Origin: Rhipidocladum racemiflorum
Taxonomy: Eukaryota > Streptophyta > Magnoliopsida > Poales > Poaceae
Length of the DNA: 64,000 bases
Assembly (NCBI GenBank): GCA_036346355.1
Contig: CM070588.1
Coordinates: 16,601,914-16,665,913 of the forward strand
Direction of reading: 5' to 3'
Shown: positions 1-8,580 of the stretch, piece by piece
Layout: the number at the start of each line of letters is the position of its first letter
Numbering within the stretch: position 1 is the stretch's first letter
Translations under genes and position numbers: made by a program
Notes under the pieces: generated by a model
The model's input: the letters and a program-made list of their open reading frames with translations, nothing else
Database searches by the model: none
What the model was told of the DNA's origin: nothing

Positions 1-1
1 T

Positions 2-853
2 CTAATTGCCAATGTTTCTAAAGATTTATTCTTTTGGCATCGTAGACTTGGTCATGTTGGTTTTGATCATCTTACTCGTGTAAGTGGTTTAGATCTCATA
101 TGTGGCTTGCCTAAGCTTAAGGGTGATAGCAATCTAGTATGTTCTTCTTGTAGACATGGTAAGATGATTGCAGGTTCACATCCACCTCTTACCATGGTGA
201 TGACAAACGCTCCAGGACAGCTACTACATCCTGACACTGTTGGACCATCTCGAGTTCAATCTTTTGGAGGCAAGTGGTATGTGCTTGTGATTGTTGATGA
301 TTTTTCTAGATACTCTTGGGTATACTTTATGGCATATAAGGATGAAGCTTTTAGTCATTTTAGAAGTCTTGTTCTTAGGCTTTCTGTTGATCATCCAGGA
401 GCTCTTAGAGCGATTAGAAGTGATAATGGAACTGAGTTTCAAAATTCTTCTTTTGATCTCTTTTGTGCTGAAAAAGGAATTCATCATCAATTTTCATCAC
501 CTAGAGTGCCTCAACAAAACGGTGTAGTCGAAAGGAAAAACAGAACGTTGGTTGAGATGGCTAGAACCATGTTAGATGAACATCACTCTCCTAGAAATTT
601 TTGGGCTGAAGCTATTTCAACTGCTTGTTATGTTTCAAACCGTGTGTTTTTGAGATCAAAATTGGGTAAGACTCCATATGAGCTTCGGTTTGGACATAGA
701 CCTTCTGTTTCTCACTTTCGAGTTTTTGGATGCAAATGTTTTGTCTTGAAATCTGGAAATCTTGATAAATTTGAAGCTAGATCAACTGATGGCATTTTTC
801 TTGGATATCCTGCTCATACTCGTGGCTATCGTGGTGCTTGTTTTGGAGACTAA
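2..853 (+). pseudogene. copia integrase segment of pol (copy A), left end cut by window
   Basis: The frame is open from base 2 and enters from outside the window. It encodes the end of the GAG-pre-integrase region with the HHCC zinc finger (WHRRLGH, then CSSC near 140-155) and the integrase core. Catalytic acidic residues are visible: Asp in HPDTVG (about 233), Asp in SDNGTEF (about 422) and Glu in VVERKN (about 530). In the family this enzyme joins cDNA ends to host DNA. The frame ends at a TAA at 851-853 after an apparent 1-nt insertion near 833, because the next frame continues the expected integrase C-terminus. It is therefore a broken polyprotein segment, not a separate gene. Confidence 0.9.
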
Positions 854-855
854 CA

Positions 856-2770
856 AAATTGTGGAAACTTGTGAAGTTACTTTTGATGAGTCTAGTCCGG
901 TACTAGTCTAAGTGATGCAGTACTGGCGCATATGTTCAGGGGAGAAAATCTTTGAAGATAATGATGATGTTGAAGATGAGGTCTTGACTCTTCCTAATGC
1001 ACAACAAGTCAGAGCACCTTTGGCACCTACTACTACATCACCTACAAGCTAACCATCCTCAAGCTACAACATCATCTGTACATGCTGAAAATGAAGAAGG
1101 AGAAGGAGAAGTCTCAAAAGCCAATGCTCCCTTGCACATTCAAAAAATGCATCCATCTAAACAAATGATTGGAGACCTAAATGAGAGAGTCACTCGATCC
1201 AGGTTTATTCATTTTGACACTCATGCTTATTCTGCTTTAGTTGCTTCTTTTGAACCCAAAGATATATGTCATGCATTATCTGACGAATCTTGGATCAATG
1301 CCATGCATGAAGAATTAGAGAATTTTGAACGAAATAAAGTTTGGAAACTTGTCTCACCACCTCCAGATTTTAATGTTATTGGAACTAGATGGGTTTTCAA
1401 AAATAAACAAAGTGAGGATGGTGTTGTTGTTAGAAACAAGGCTAGATTGGTTGCTCAAGGTTATACTCAAATTGAAGGCTTAGATTTTGATGAAACCTTT
1501 GCTCCTGTTGCTAGAATTGAAGCCATTAGAATCCTTTTAGCTTTTGCTGCATCCAAAGGTTTCAAATTGTATCAAATGGATGTGAAAAGTGCTTTTCTTA
1601 ATGGCTACATAAATGAGGAGGTTTTTGTCAAGCAACCACCTGGTTTTGAAAATCCAAAGTTTCCAAATCATGTGTTCAAACTATCAAAAGCTTTGTATGG
1701 TTTGAAACAAGCCCCTAGAGCATGGTATGATAGGCTAAAAACCTTTTTACTTGAAAGGGGGTTTTCAATGGGAAAGGTTGACAAAACTCTCTTTTTACGC
1801 AAGCAAGGCAATGATCAACTATTCGTTCAGATTTATGTTGATAATATTATCTTTGGTGGTTCCTCTCATGTTTTAGTGTCTAAGTTTTCAGAAACAATGA
1901 GGAAGGAGTTTGAGATGAGTATGATGGGTGAGTTGACATACTTTTTGGGATTTCAAATCAAACAAACAAAGGAGGGTACTTTTGTGCATCAAAGAAAATA
2001 CACAAAAGACTTGTAGCATCGATTTGGGATGGAAAACAGCAACCCGATCATGACACCCATGGAGAGCGCTTGCACACTTGATCCGGATGAAGATGGTGAG
2101 CCGGTTGATCAAAAGGAATATAGAAGCATGATAGGTTCACTTTTGTACCTCACTGCATCAAGGCCGGATATACAATTTGATGTGTGCTTGTGTGCTCGTT
2201 TTCAAGCTTCCCCACGTGCTTCACATCGACAAGCTGTCAAAAGGATTTTCAGGTATCTTCAAGGAACTCAAGATTTTGGCATTTGGCTTTCTGCTTCCTC
2301 ATGCATTAGTTTAAGAGCTTTTTTTGATGCTGATTTTGGAGGATGTAGAATTGATAGAAAAAGCACATCTGGTACATGCCATTTCTTGGGTAACTCACTT
2401 ATTGCATGGTCATCAAGAAAACAATCCTCTGTTGCACAATCAACTGCTGAATCTGAATATGTGGCTGCTGCTAGTTGTTGTTCTCAAATTCTTTGGATAG
2501 TAGCTACACTTAAAGATTATGGGGTTAATTTGGATAGTGTTCCTCTTTTGTGTGATAACTCTAGTGCAATCTGCATTGCTAAGAACCCCGTGCAACACTC
2601 TAGAACAAAACACATTGACATCAGATTTCACTTCCTTAGAGATCATGTTGAAAAAGGCAATATTGTGCTTCATCATGTGGATCTTGAACATCAATTGGCG
2701 AGACATTTTTACAAAACCTTTGTCTTCTTCTCGTTTTACTTTCATTCGGGGAGAACTTGGGATTGTTCAT
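856..2770 (+). pseudogene. copia reverse transcriptase and RNase H segment of pol (copy A)
   Basis: RT motifs run in order from about 1270: WINAMHEEL, GTRWVFKNK, ARLVAQGY, FDETFAPVAR, MDVKSAFLNG, LYGLKQAPRAWYDRL. The catalytic YVDD reads YVDN (Asn codon 1843-1845), which should abolish polymerase activity. A TAG at 2014-2016 replaces the TTG seen in copy B, and the same frame then reopens at 2017. RNase H follows with ADFGG, the STAESEYVAA box and RTKHIDIRFHFLRDHV. Near 2697 an extra base shifts the frame inside the usual LADIFTK motif. Stops are also present between 900 and 996. This is a decayed pol; copy B shows the undamaged form at several of these sites. Confidence 0.9.
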
Positions 2771-3127
2771 CCAATGGGTTTGTTTTGAGGGGGAGTTTCT
2801 TTGCCAAGTTCTTTCACTTTATGAGCTCACTTTATCATATTTCTTTATATATTGTGTAATTGTGCTAATATATGATAATCTAAATTGTTCCACTTGAACT
2901 AAAAATGACATTGCGGAATTCCTTGGTTTGATTGCCTATAGTTAAATACTCTGTGATATCTCACTCTTTTAAGCTTGATATTGAATCTTCTTGACAAATT
3001 TGGGCTATGAAGCAAGTGTGTTTTCAGCTTTACTCTTTCATAAGACCTTTTAATCATTTTTGCATGTTTACAATCAAAGAAAAATAAAAGAAAAAGGGAA
3101 TCAATAAAAAAGGGTTGTTAAAAGCAA

Positions 3128-3272
3128 AAGCTTCAAGTTGTATGCTTGAGCATGCTTTCCCTAAAAAAATAAAGATGTATGCTTCAAGCATGCCATTCCC
3201 TCAAAGATAAGATGTATGCTTCAAGCATGCCACTCCTAGAAAATAAAAGAAGTATGCTTCAAGCATGCCACA
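3128..3272 (+). repeat. four tandem units with an ATGCTT-C-AAGCAT palindrome
   Basis: About 36-bp units repeat four times in the non-coding stretch between pol and the 3' LTR. Each carries ATGCTTCAAGCATGCC or a close form, whose arms ATGCTT and AAGCAT pair around a single C. The first unit differs slightly. The same array occurs at 26165-26310 in copy B, so it is a family feature. Confidence 0.85.
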
Positions 3273-3619
3273 TGCAATTTATTGTTTAAAGATTAAATTG
3301 GTCTACTAGATTGGAGTTGAAACTACTTGCTCGCCTAGAGTTGTTAGTTGCTTCAATTTTGAGCCTTTGTTTTTCTACTAAAGGTTTTGCTTAGTACTTG
3401 GCTATAGTTGACTGAATTGAGATTGAGATGCATGTCATTCCCTAACTTGTTAAAATCACATCAAGATCATGTATTTTGCATATTATGTGATATATAAGGT
3501 TATATGATCGAATGAGCTCATCTTTTTCTATCTTGGCACTCCCTTGTTTCTTCTTGTGAAATCATTGTTTCAGAAAAATTTTGAACATGTTCTCTCTTTT
3601 GTACTCTTGATGAATCCAT

Positions 3620-3901
3620 TGTCAAAGGGGGAGAACTTTGGGGGAATCATTGAAAAGTTTAAAGAAAAAGGGGGAGTTGTTTTTGAGAAGTTTGGAGAAT
3701 TTTGAAATTTTTGGGCACATTGCACATTCACACACATTTTTCTTCTCAGGGGGAGATTTTGTTTTGCATTTTGGTCAAAGGGGGAATTCTGTGTTTTCTC
3801 TTTTTGGTCCTTGATCCTTTGGATTTCAAAATCTTTTGTAAAATGAATGCCAAATGTTCATTTCTTAGTGGTGTTGCCAATGTTTTCATCAAGGGGGAGA
3901 T
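3620..3901 (+). other. cluster of polypurine tracts, the last being the PPT
   Basis: AAAGGGGGAGAA-like tracts occur repeatedly (about 3625, 3667, 3748, 3776, 3891). The last, CAAGGGGGAGAT, ends one base before the LTR start TGTGAA and is the likely plus-strand primer. The others may be extra priming sites, a known trait of SIRE-type elements. Confidence 0.8.
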
Positions 3902-4039
3902 TGTGAAATCATGTGCTGAAAAATTGGCTTAGAATTGAATTTGCAAATGTGTTTGTTCTTGTGTTTTGACAATTTGACAAGAAAGCTTGATAAGTTTCGC
4001 TTTGGCCGGACAAAACTTAAAGAAAGCAAGAAGTTTCCC

Positions 4040-4435
4040 ATCTACAATGGACAAAGTTTGTTGGTCTGTCGTAAACATGCTTTGGCAACCTCATTTTCCC
4101 ATGTACGACGGACAAAGTTTTTGGGTCTGTCGTGAACGTGTTTTTGAGCTCATGAGTCGAACTCAATCTTCCAAGAAACCAGTAAGTTTTGCATGTACGG
4201 CGGACAAACTTCTTTGGTCATCGTGAATGGCTTTGAGGTTTGATTTCGCATGTACGACGGACCGATTTTGTTTAGTCTGTCGTGAACGTGTTTTCGCTGG
4301 AATGATTTCTTCTTGGAACCGAAACTTTCACTTGTACAACGGACCGATTTTGTTTGTCCGTTGTGAATGGTTTTTGAGTGCTTTTTCATGTGTACGCCGG
4401 ACCATATTTCCTTGTTCGTCGTGAATGCGTTTTTG
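4040..4435 (+). repeat. about six inverted-repeat units in U3 of the SIRE LTR
   Basis: Units contain ACGACGGAC, a spacer of about 13-15 bases, then GTCTGTCGT or a variant, so each can fold into a hairpin. One unit (about 4334-4364) has ACAACGGAC paired with GTCCGTTGT, so both arms changed together. The matching array in copy B is larger and more regular. Confidence 0.8.
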
Positions 4436-4784
4436 CTCGATTAGGGTTTTGAGCAAAATTGGAATTGTGTTTGATTCATTTTTGGGATTATGAAATTTGT
4501 GAGAATTTCATGATGCTTCTTTTGAAGTGGACTTTATGCAATGCTCGTGTGAGTATTTGCATGGATTGATGTGAGTCAATTCGTGGACTTGTGCTCGGAA
4601 TTGTTTTGTGGTTTGTTCATGTGCAGGTATTGCTCGAAGAAGAACGTGGTCGATGACGGACCGGAACTAGGTTCATGGAGGAGCCGAGGTTCGTGACTAG
4701 GTTCGAGGAGGAACCGAGGTCTTGGTGGTCAAGGATGTCATGCGGGACGTTCGGGCTAAGAGAATGGTGCACATGAAGAATGGT

Positions 4785-4912
4785 TAGTCACGTGAGAATG
4801 GCAGGAGGTCATTCGCGTGCAAAGTGTTAGTCACGTGAGTATGGCAGGTGGCCATACGCGTGCAAAGTGTTAGTCACGTGAGTATGGTAGGGTTGCCATA
4901 CGCGTGCAAGAG
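4785..4912 (+). promoter_or_regulatory. triple 43-bp repeat with G-box (CACGTG) cores
   Basis: CACGTG occurs at 4789-4794, 4832-4837 and 4875-4880, exactly 43 bp apart, each in GTCACGTGAG and followed by a GTATGGC...GCCATACGCGTG inverted repeat. The block ends about 100 bp before the TATA-like box at 5008. CACGTG is the known core for plant bZIP and bHLH factors, so this looks like a repeated enhancer of the LTR promoter. Copy B keeps all three at the same spacing. Confidence 0.75.
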
Positions 4913-5007
4913 TTGTATTCGGCCAGGTTGGGCCAAGTAGAGTTGTGTTGGATACGATTCCTTCTAGGGAATAGGAATCGTATTCAGAACTCCTTGTGGG
5001 TTGGTCC

Positions 5008-5016
5008 TTTAAATAG
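5008..5016 (+). promoter_or_regulatory. TATA-like box of the SIRE LTR (copy A)
   Basis: TTTAAATAG lies about 90 bp upstream of an AATAAA (5104-5109) and is kept in copy B at 28338-28346. Position and context fit the U3/R promoter. The start site itself cannot be seen. Confidence 0.6.
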
Positions 5017-5311
5017 GAGGGGTTGTCTCCTGTTGAAGGGCATCAAGCCTTGAGCAAGTTTTAGGGTTTGTACTCTTTTGATGAGAGTACTTTAGACAAA
5101 AGAAATAAAGATCAATTCTTCCAAGATTTTTGCGTGCTACAGTAACCACGTTGCTATAGTGTTTTTCTGTCTTGGTTCTTGTTTGCATGCTTGCTCTAAA
5201 TCTAAATTGATGTTTGATCCTTGAGTGTCATCCTGATTTGATCCATCAAAAACTTTTCTAGGGTATTGATTTAGAGTTCCTCAAAGTCTAGTTGATTAAA
5301 CTTTTGTCGGT

Positions 5312-6334
5312 TCTCGCCGGTGCCAGGTGAACCTCTCCTGCTCTACATAGCGGCCACAACTCATGTAGTCAGCGCCGTGATAGTTGTGGAGCGGGAAGAG
5401 TCTGGACACCGCTACGGCGTGCAACGCCCGGTTTATTTTGTCGGCCGAGGTCTTTGGCGAATCCAAGACGCGATATCCTCAAATTCGAAAGGCCAGATGC
5501 CATTTTGATCTCGTCACGGAAGCTGAAGCATTATTTCCAAGGACATTCGATTTCAGTAGTGACTTCTTTCCCCGTGGGAGAGGTACTCCACAATCGAGAA
5601 GCTACTGGAAGAATTTCAAAGTGGGCAGCCGAGCTTGGAGCTTTCGATGTCTCGTTCAAGCCACGTACCGCTGTCAAGTCCCAGGCTTTGGCCGACTTCG
5701 CGGCCAAGTGGACCGAATCCCAGCCCCCCCACACGGAAGAAGAGCCAGAATATTGGACCATGCACTTTGATGGATCTCTCATGCTTGGAGGAGCAGGGGC
5801 GGGAATTCTCCTTGTCTCGCCTAAGGGCGACAGGTTGAAGTATGTCCTTCGGATTCACTTCCCGGCCTCGAACAATGCCGCAGACTACAAGGCTCTCATC
5901 CATGGGCTCCGCATCGCCACATCACTCAGAATCCGACTTTGGCGGTTAGGCGACTCGATTGGTAGTGAGCCAAGTACAAAAGGGTGGTCGTGCGTGAGAC
6001 TGGACTATGATGGCATCTTGCCCGGCAAGTCCGAGAATTGGAAGGCAAGTTTGACGGTCTGGAGCTGGTTCATGTCCTCCGCCGCAATAATGAGGCAGCC
6101 GACGAGTTGGCTAAAATGGGAGCCACTCGGGCAGATATCCCGAGTGGTATCTTCGCCCAGGATCTTTACGAGCCAACCGTTACAAAACGACAAGAGCCGA
6201 GTAAGGATCCTGGGACCGGAGTCTTGCTCATCGATCCCAACTGGACTGCCCCGTACCTTGATTATCTCCTGAAGGACAAACTTCCAGAAGCGACCACTCT
6301 GGCAGAGCGCGTCTCCCGATAAGCCAAATCCTAT
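5312..6334 (+). pseudogene. Tat pol remnant: RT end, RNase H and second RNase H (copy 1)
   Basis: This stretch matches the RNase H region of gypsy pol in shifting frames. From about 5454 a longer frame reads ISKWAAELGAFDVSFKPRTA (end of the first RNase H) and then WTMHFDGSLMLGGAGAGILL and ASNNAADYKALIHGL near 5757-5920. These are the DGS and NNxAEYxAL boxes of the second, archaeal-type RNase H of Tat elements, here with Asp where Glu is usual. Several frameshifts follow. A TAA at 6320-6322 (CGATAAGCC, against CGACAAGCC in copy 2) separates it from the integrase. It would have degraded RNA in RNA-DNA hybrids during reverse transcription. Confidence 0.82.
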
Positions 6335-7471
6335 GTGGTGGTGGGCGATGAGCTCTTCCGGAAGAGTGCCTCAGGTGTCCTCAGGCGGTGCATTTCAGGA
6401 CAAGTGGGAAGAGAGCTGCTCCAAGAAATCCACTCGGGGATGTGTGGCCATCACGCGACGTCAAGCGCCTTGGTTGGGAAAGCCTACCGACAGGGCTTCT
6501 TCTGGCCAACGGCAGTAACGGACGCCAAGGAGATCGTTCGAACCTGCGAAGGCTGCCAGTTCTATGCAAGGCGGACACACTTGCCGGCGCAGGAGCTGCA
6601 AACTATCCCCATCTCTTGGCCCTTCGCAGTCTGGGGGCTCGATTTAGTGGGCCCGCTCAAGAAGGCTCAAGGTGGTTTCGCCTACCTCTTCGTAGCTATT
6701 GACAAGTTCACCAAGTGGATCGAAGCCAAAGCAATCGCCACTAACACTGCGGTTAAGGCCAAGGAGTTCTTCCAGGATATCGTGGTCAGATTCGGAGTGC
6801 CCAACCGGATCATCACGGACAACGGCACCCAATTCAGGAGTGAAGAATTCCAAGATTGGTGCGAAGGCGTCGGGATCAAGATCTGCTTCGCCTCGGTGGC
6901 TCACCCACGAAGCAATGGGCAGGTCGAGCGGGCTAATGGTCTGGTCCTCCAAGGCCTCAAGGCCAGGATCTTCGACCGCCTCAAACCATACGCTGCCCGA
7001 TGGGTGAAGGAGTTACCGTCGGTACTCTGGGGACTCAGAATCACTCCCAGCCGAGCAACTGGCCAAACCCCCTTTTTTCTGGTCTATGGTGCAGAGGCGG
7101 TTCTGCCGACCGAACTAGGATTCAAATCCACGAGGGTTCGGAACTACAACGAAGCCGAGTCTGAGGGAAGCCGAATGGTGGAGCTTGTTCAACTCGAGGA
7201 GGCTCGGAACGTTGCACCCATCCAGTCGGCTAAGTACCTCCAAGGAATTCGGCGTTACCACTCTCGCAATGTCAGAAGTAGAACCTTTTCAGAAGGAGAT
7301 CTGGTCCTGAGGAGGAACCAAAAAAGCGAGCACAAGCTCTCTCCAATTTGGGAAGGTCCGTACATTGTGCAGAAGACGGTCCGGCCGGGTGCTTATCGAC
7401 TTAGACGTGAAGATGGCAAGATTTTGGCGAATACTTGGAACGCCGAACAGCTCCGTCGCTTCTACGCATAA
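6335..7471 (+). CDS. Tat-lineage gypsy integrase (intact ORF, copy 1)
   Basis: This 378-residue frame holds a whole integrase and is the best preserved enzyme in the window. The HHCC zinc finger uses His33, His39 or 40, Cys71 and Cys74. The catalytic triad is Asp103 (GLDLVGPL), Asp162 (ITDNGTQF) and Glu198 (NGQVERAN), with the DD35E spacing exact. The C-terminus contains GDLVLRR and the LSPIWEGPY box of gypsy integrases and ends QLRRFYA. The Met at 6335 is not a true start: in copy 2 the frame continues upstream, and only a CAA-to-TAA stop at 6320 cuts it off here. In life it would be cleaved from a Gag-Pol polyprotein. Copy 2 has a 1-nt deletion inside the Glu motif. Confidence 0.9.
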   Translation: MVVGDELFRKSASGVLRRCISGQVGRELLQEIHSGMCGHHATSSALVGKAYRQGFFWPTAVTDAKEIVRTCEGCQFYARRTHLPAQELQTIPISWPFAVWGLDLVGPLKKAQGGFAYLFVAIDKFTKWIEAKAIATNTAVKAKEFFQDIVVRFGVPNRIITDNGTQFRSEEFQDWCEGVGIKICFASVAHPRSNGQVERANGLVLQGLKARIFDRLKPYAARWVKELPSVLWGLRITPSRATGQTPFFLVYGAEAVLPTELGFKSTRVRNYNEAESEGSRMVELVQLEEARNVAPIQSAKYLQGIRRYHSRNVRSRTFSEGDLVLRRNQKSEHKLSPIWEGPYIVQKTVRPGAYRLRREDGKILANTWNAEQLRRFYA

Positions 7472-8037
7472 GTTATGTACCCGACTCTCACATACTAAAT
7501 AAGGTGGTGATCCGTTTTATTTCCTGAAGTTCTACTATGTAATGCTAGTCCCGAGTGGTTATTACCCGACTGGTGTAGCACCTAACCCTGGTCGCGCCGG
7601 TACAAAACGCACGGAAATAAAAACCGCGATGAGCACAAAACTCCGGCGGTTTATACCAGCGCGCGTAACAGGAAGGGTAGAGCCTGAAAGCACTAACCAC
7701 TCGGGGACTACGATTCGCAGCGCCAGAATTTAGCCGAGATTCGCCTGATCGTGAGTTTCTAGCCGTCAAAAGCTCGAGCCCCAACGCCTCGTTGCTGGCG
7801 CTGGAGCAACTGACTAGAACAGTTGATCGGGCGGAACCCTAAACTCGGAATAAATATGACGGCATAGATTGGACAAGATTTCACATTTTATTCCTTAGTA
7901 TTAGCAATTTACATTACTGACATTCTTTTACATTTTTTTCTCGCGCTAAAAAAAAGGGAGAGGCGGGGCGGCTCCTGCCGCCAATCCTGCTGCTGCTGCT
8001 TCTGCCGCTGGGAGGCTCGGGAGAGAGGTCGTCGAGG
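7472..8037. other. non-coding region between Tat integrase and antisense genes (copy 1)
   Basis: About 570 bp without a supported gene, matching 18740-19314 of copy 2 closely. It has a T-rich stretch and an A-rich GC-poor segment near 7860-7960 that would lie downstream of the minus-strand genes and could supply their poly(A) signals, for example AATAAA read on the minus strand near 7890. No other feature is seen. Confidence 0.6.
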
Positions 8038-8258
8038 TCAGAGGCGACGCGCGCGACGCAACGCCGCTAAGACCTCGTCCTCAACCACCCAAAGGGGTGG
8101 TATGAGGCGGACGAGAGTCCTGATGGCCAGGTCGTCGCGGCGCTCGCGCCCGATCATCTCCATGATGATCTTAGCCACCTCGTGGAGCCCCGGAGCCACC
8201 TCCAGCAAGGCGGCCACTGCGGCGGCGTCGCTGGCGGCTCCTTCCTCCTCCTCCGCCA
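8038..8258 (-). pseudogene. small antisense gene (aORF2) of Tat copy 1, start and promoter deleted
   Basis: The minus strand encodes the C-terminal ~75 residues of the small antisense protein seen whole in copy 2 (19315-19653): EEEGAASDAAAVAALL, MEMIGRERRDDLAIRTL and WVVEDEVLAALRRA. At about 8254-8258 the sequence jumps to what lies ~457 bp further on in copy 2, removing the N-terminus, start codon and TATA box. The bases GCC are present on both sides of the deleted block in copy 2, so the deletion looks microhomology-mediated. Function is unknown. Confidence 0.75.
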
Positions 8259-8580
8259 GGTGGCCACAACGTAAGTCCCGACGCTCGAGAGCTGCACGCC
8301 AGCCTCTCGGAAAAGCGTGTCTGGGGCAAGAAAGCCACGGGCCAAGACCCTGGCGCCTGGGAGCCATACCAGTCGGCTGAAACCCACCCAGAAAGGCGCA
8401 ACGGGGTCCAAAAGGCTGTAGGCCTATATTCTAGCAACTCAGACAAAGGAGAAGGAGTGAAAGAGGTCTGGAGCCCACTTAGCAGAGGACAACACAGACA
8501 AATTGTATTCAAGTGAGAAAACACAATATTTCAAACAATGAGGGGAGGGCCAGCACTCGGCATCAAGGTTCACATCGAAG

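Larger units (their letters stand above)
1..5311 (+). mobile_element. Ty1/copia SIRE/Maximus-type element, copy A (3' part)
   Basis: This is the 3' half of a copia element; its 5' LTR, gag and protease lie outside the window. The order is integrase, reverse transcriptase, RNase H, about 1.1 kb of non-coding DNA with many polypurine tracts, then a 3' LTR beginning TGTGAA right after a purine tract. Integrase before RT defines Ty1/copia; the long LTR, repeated GGGGGAG tracts and protein motifs suggest the SIRE/Maximus lineage. The LTR is cut at 5311-5314, where sequence jumps into a Tat gypsy RT. Copy B (24749-29009) is a close relative. No env-like ORF was found between pol and LTR, though some SIRE elements have one. 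Confidence 0.9.
3902..5311 (+). repeat. 3' LTR of SIRE copia copy A, truncated at its 3' end
   Basis: The LTR starts TGTGAAATCATG directly after the PPT. It can be followed in parallel with the complete copy-B LTR (26969-29009) up to about 5311; the last ~350 bp (rest of U5) are missing. It holds a hairpin-repeat section (4040-4435), three G-box repeats (4785-4912), a TATA-like TTTAAATAG at 5008-5016 and an AATAAA at 5104-5109. It is shorter than copy B up to the same point mainly because its hairpin array has fewer units. Confidence 0.88.

Noticed and set aside
2860..3900. Possible env-like ORF of a SIRE element
   Set aside because: Only short frames exist; the region is AT-rich with palindromes and purine tracts in both copies.
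8102..8380. Plus-strand Ala/Ser/Arg-rich frame
   Set aside because: It is the shadow of the minus-strand aORF2 remnant.
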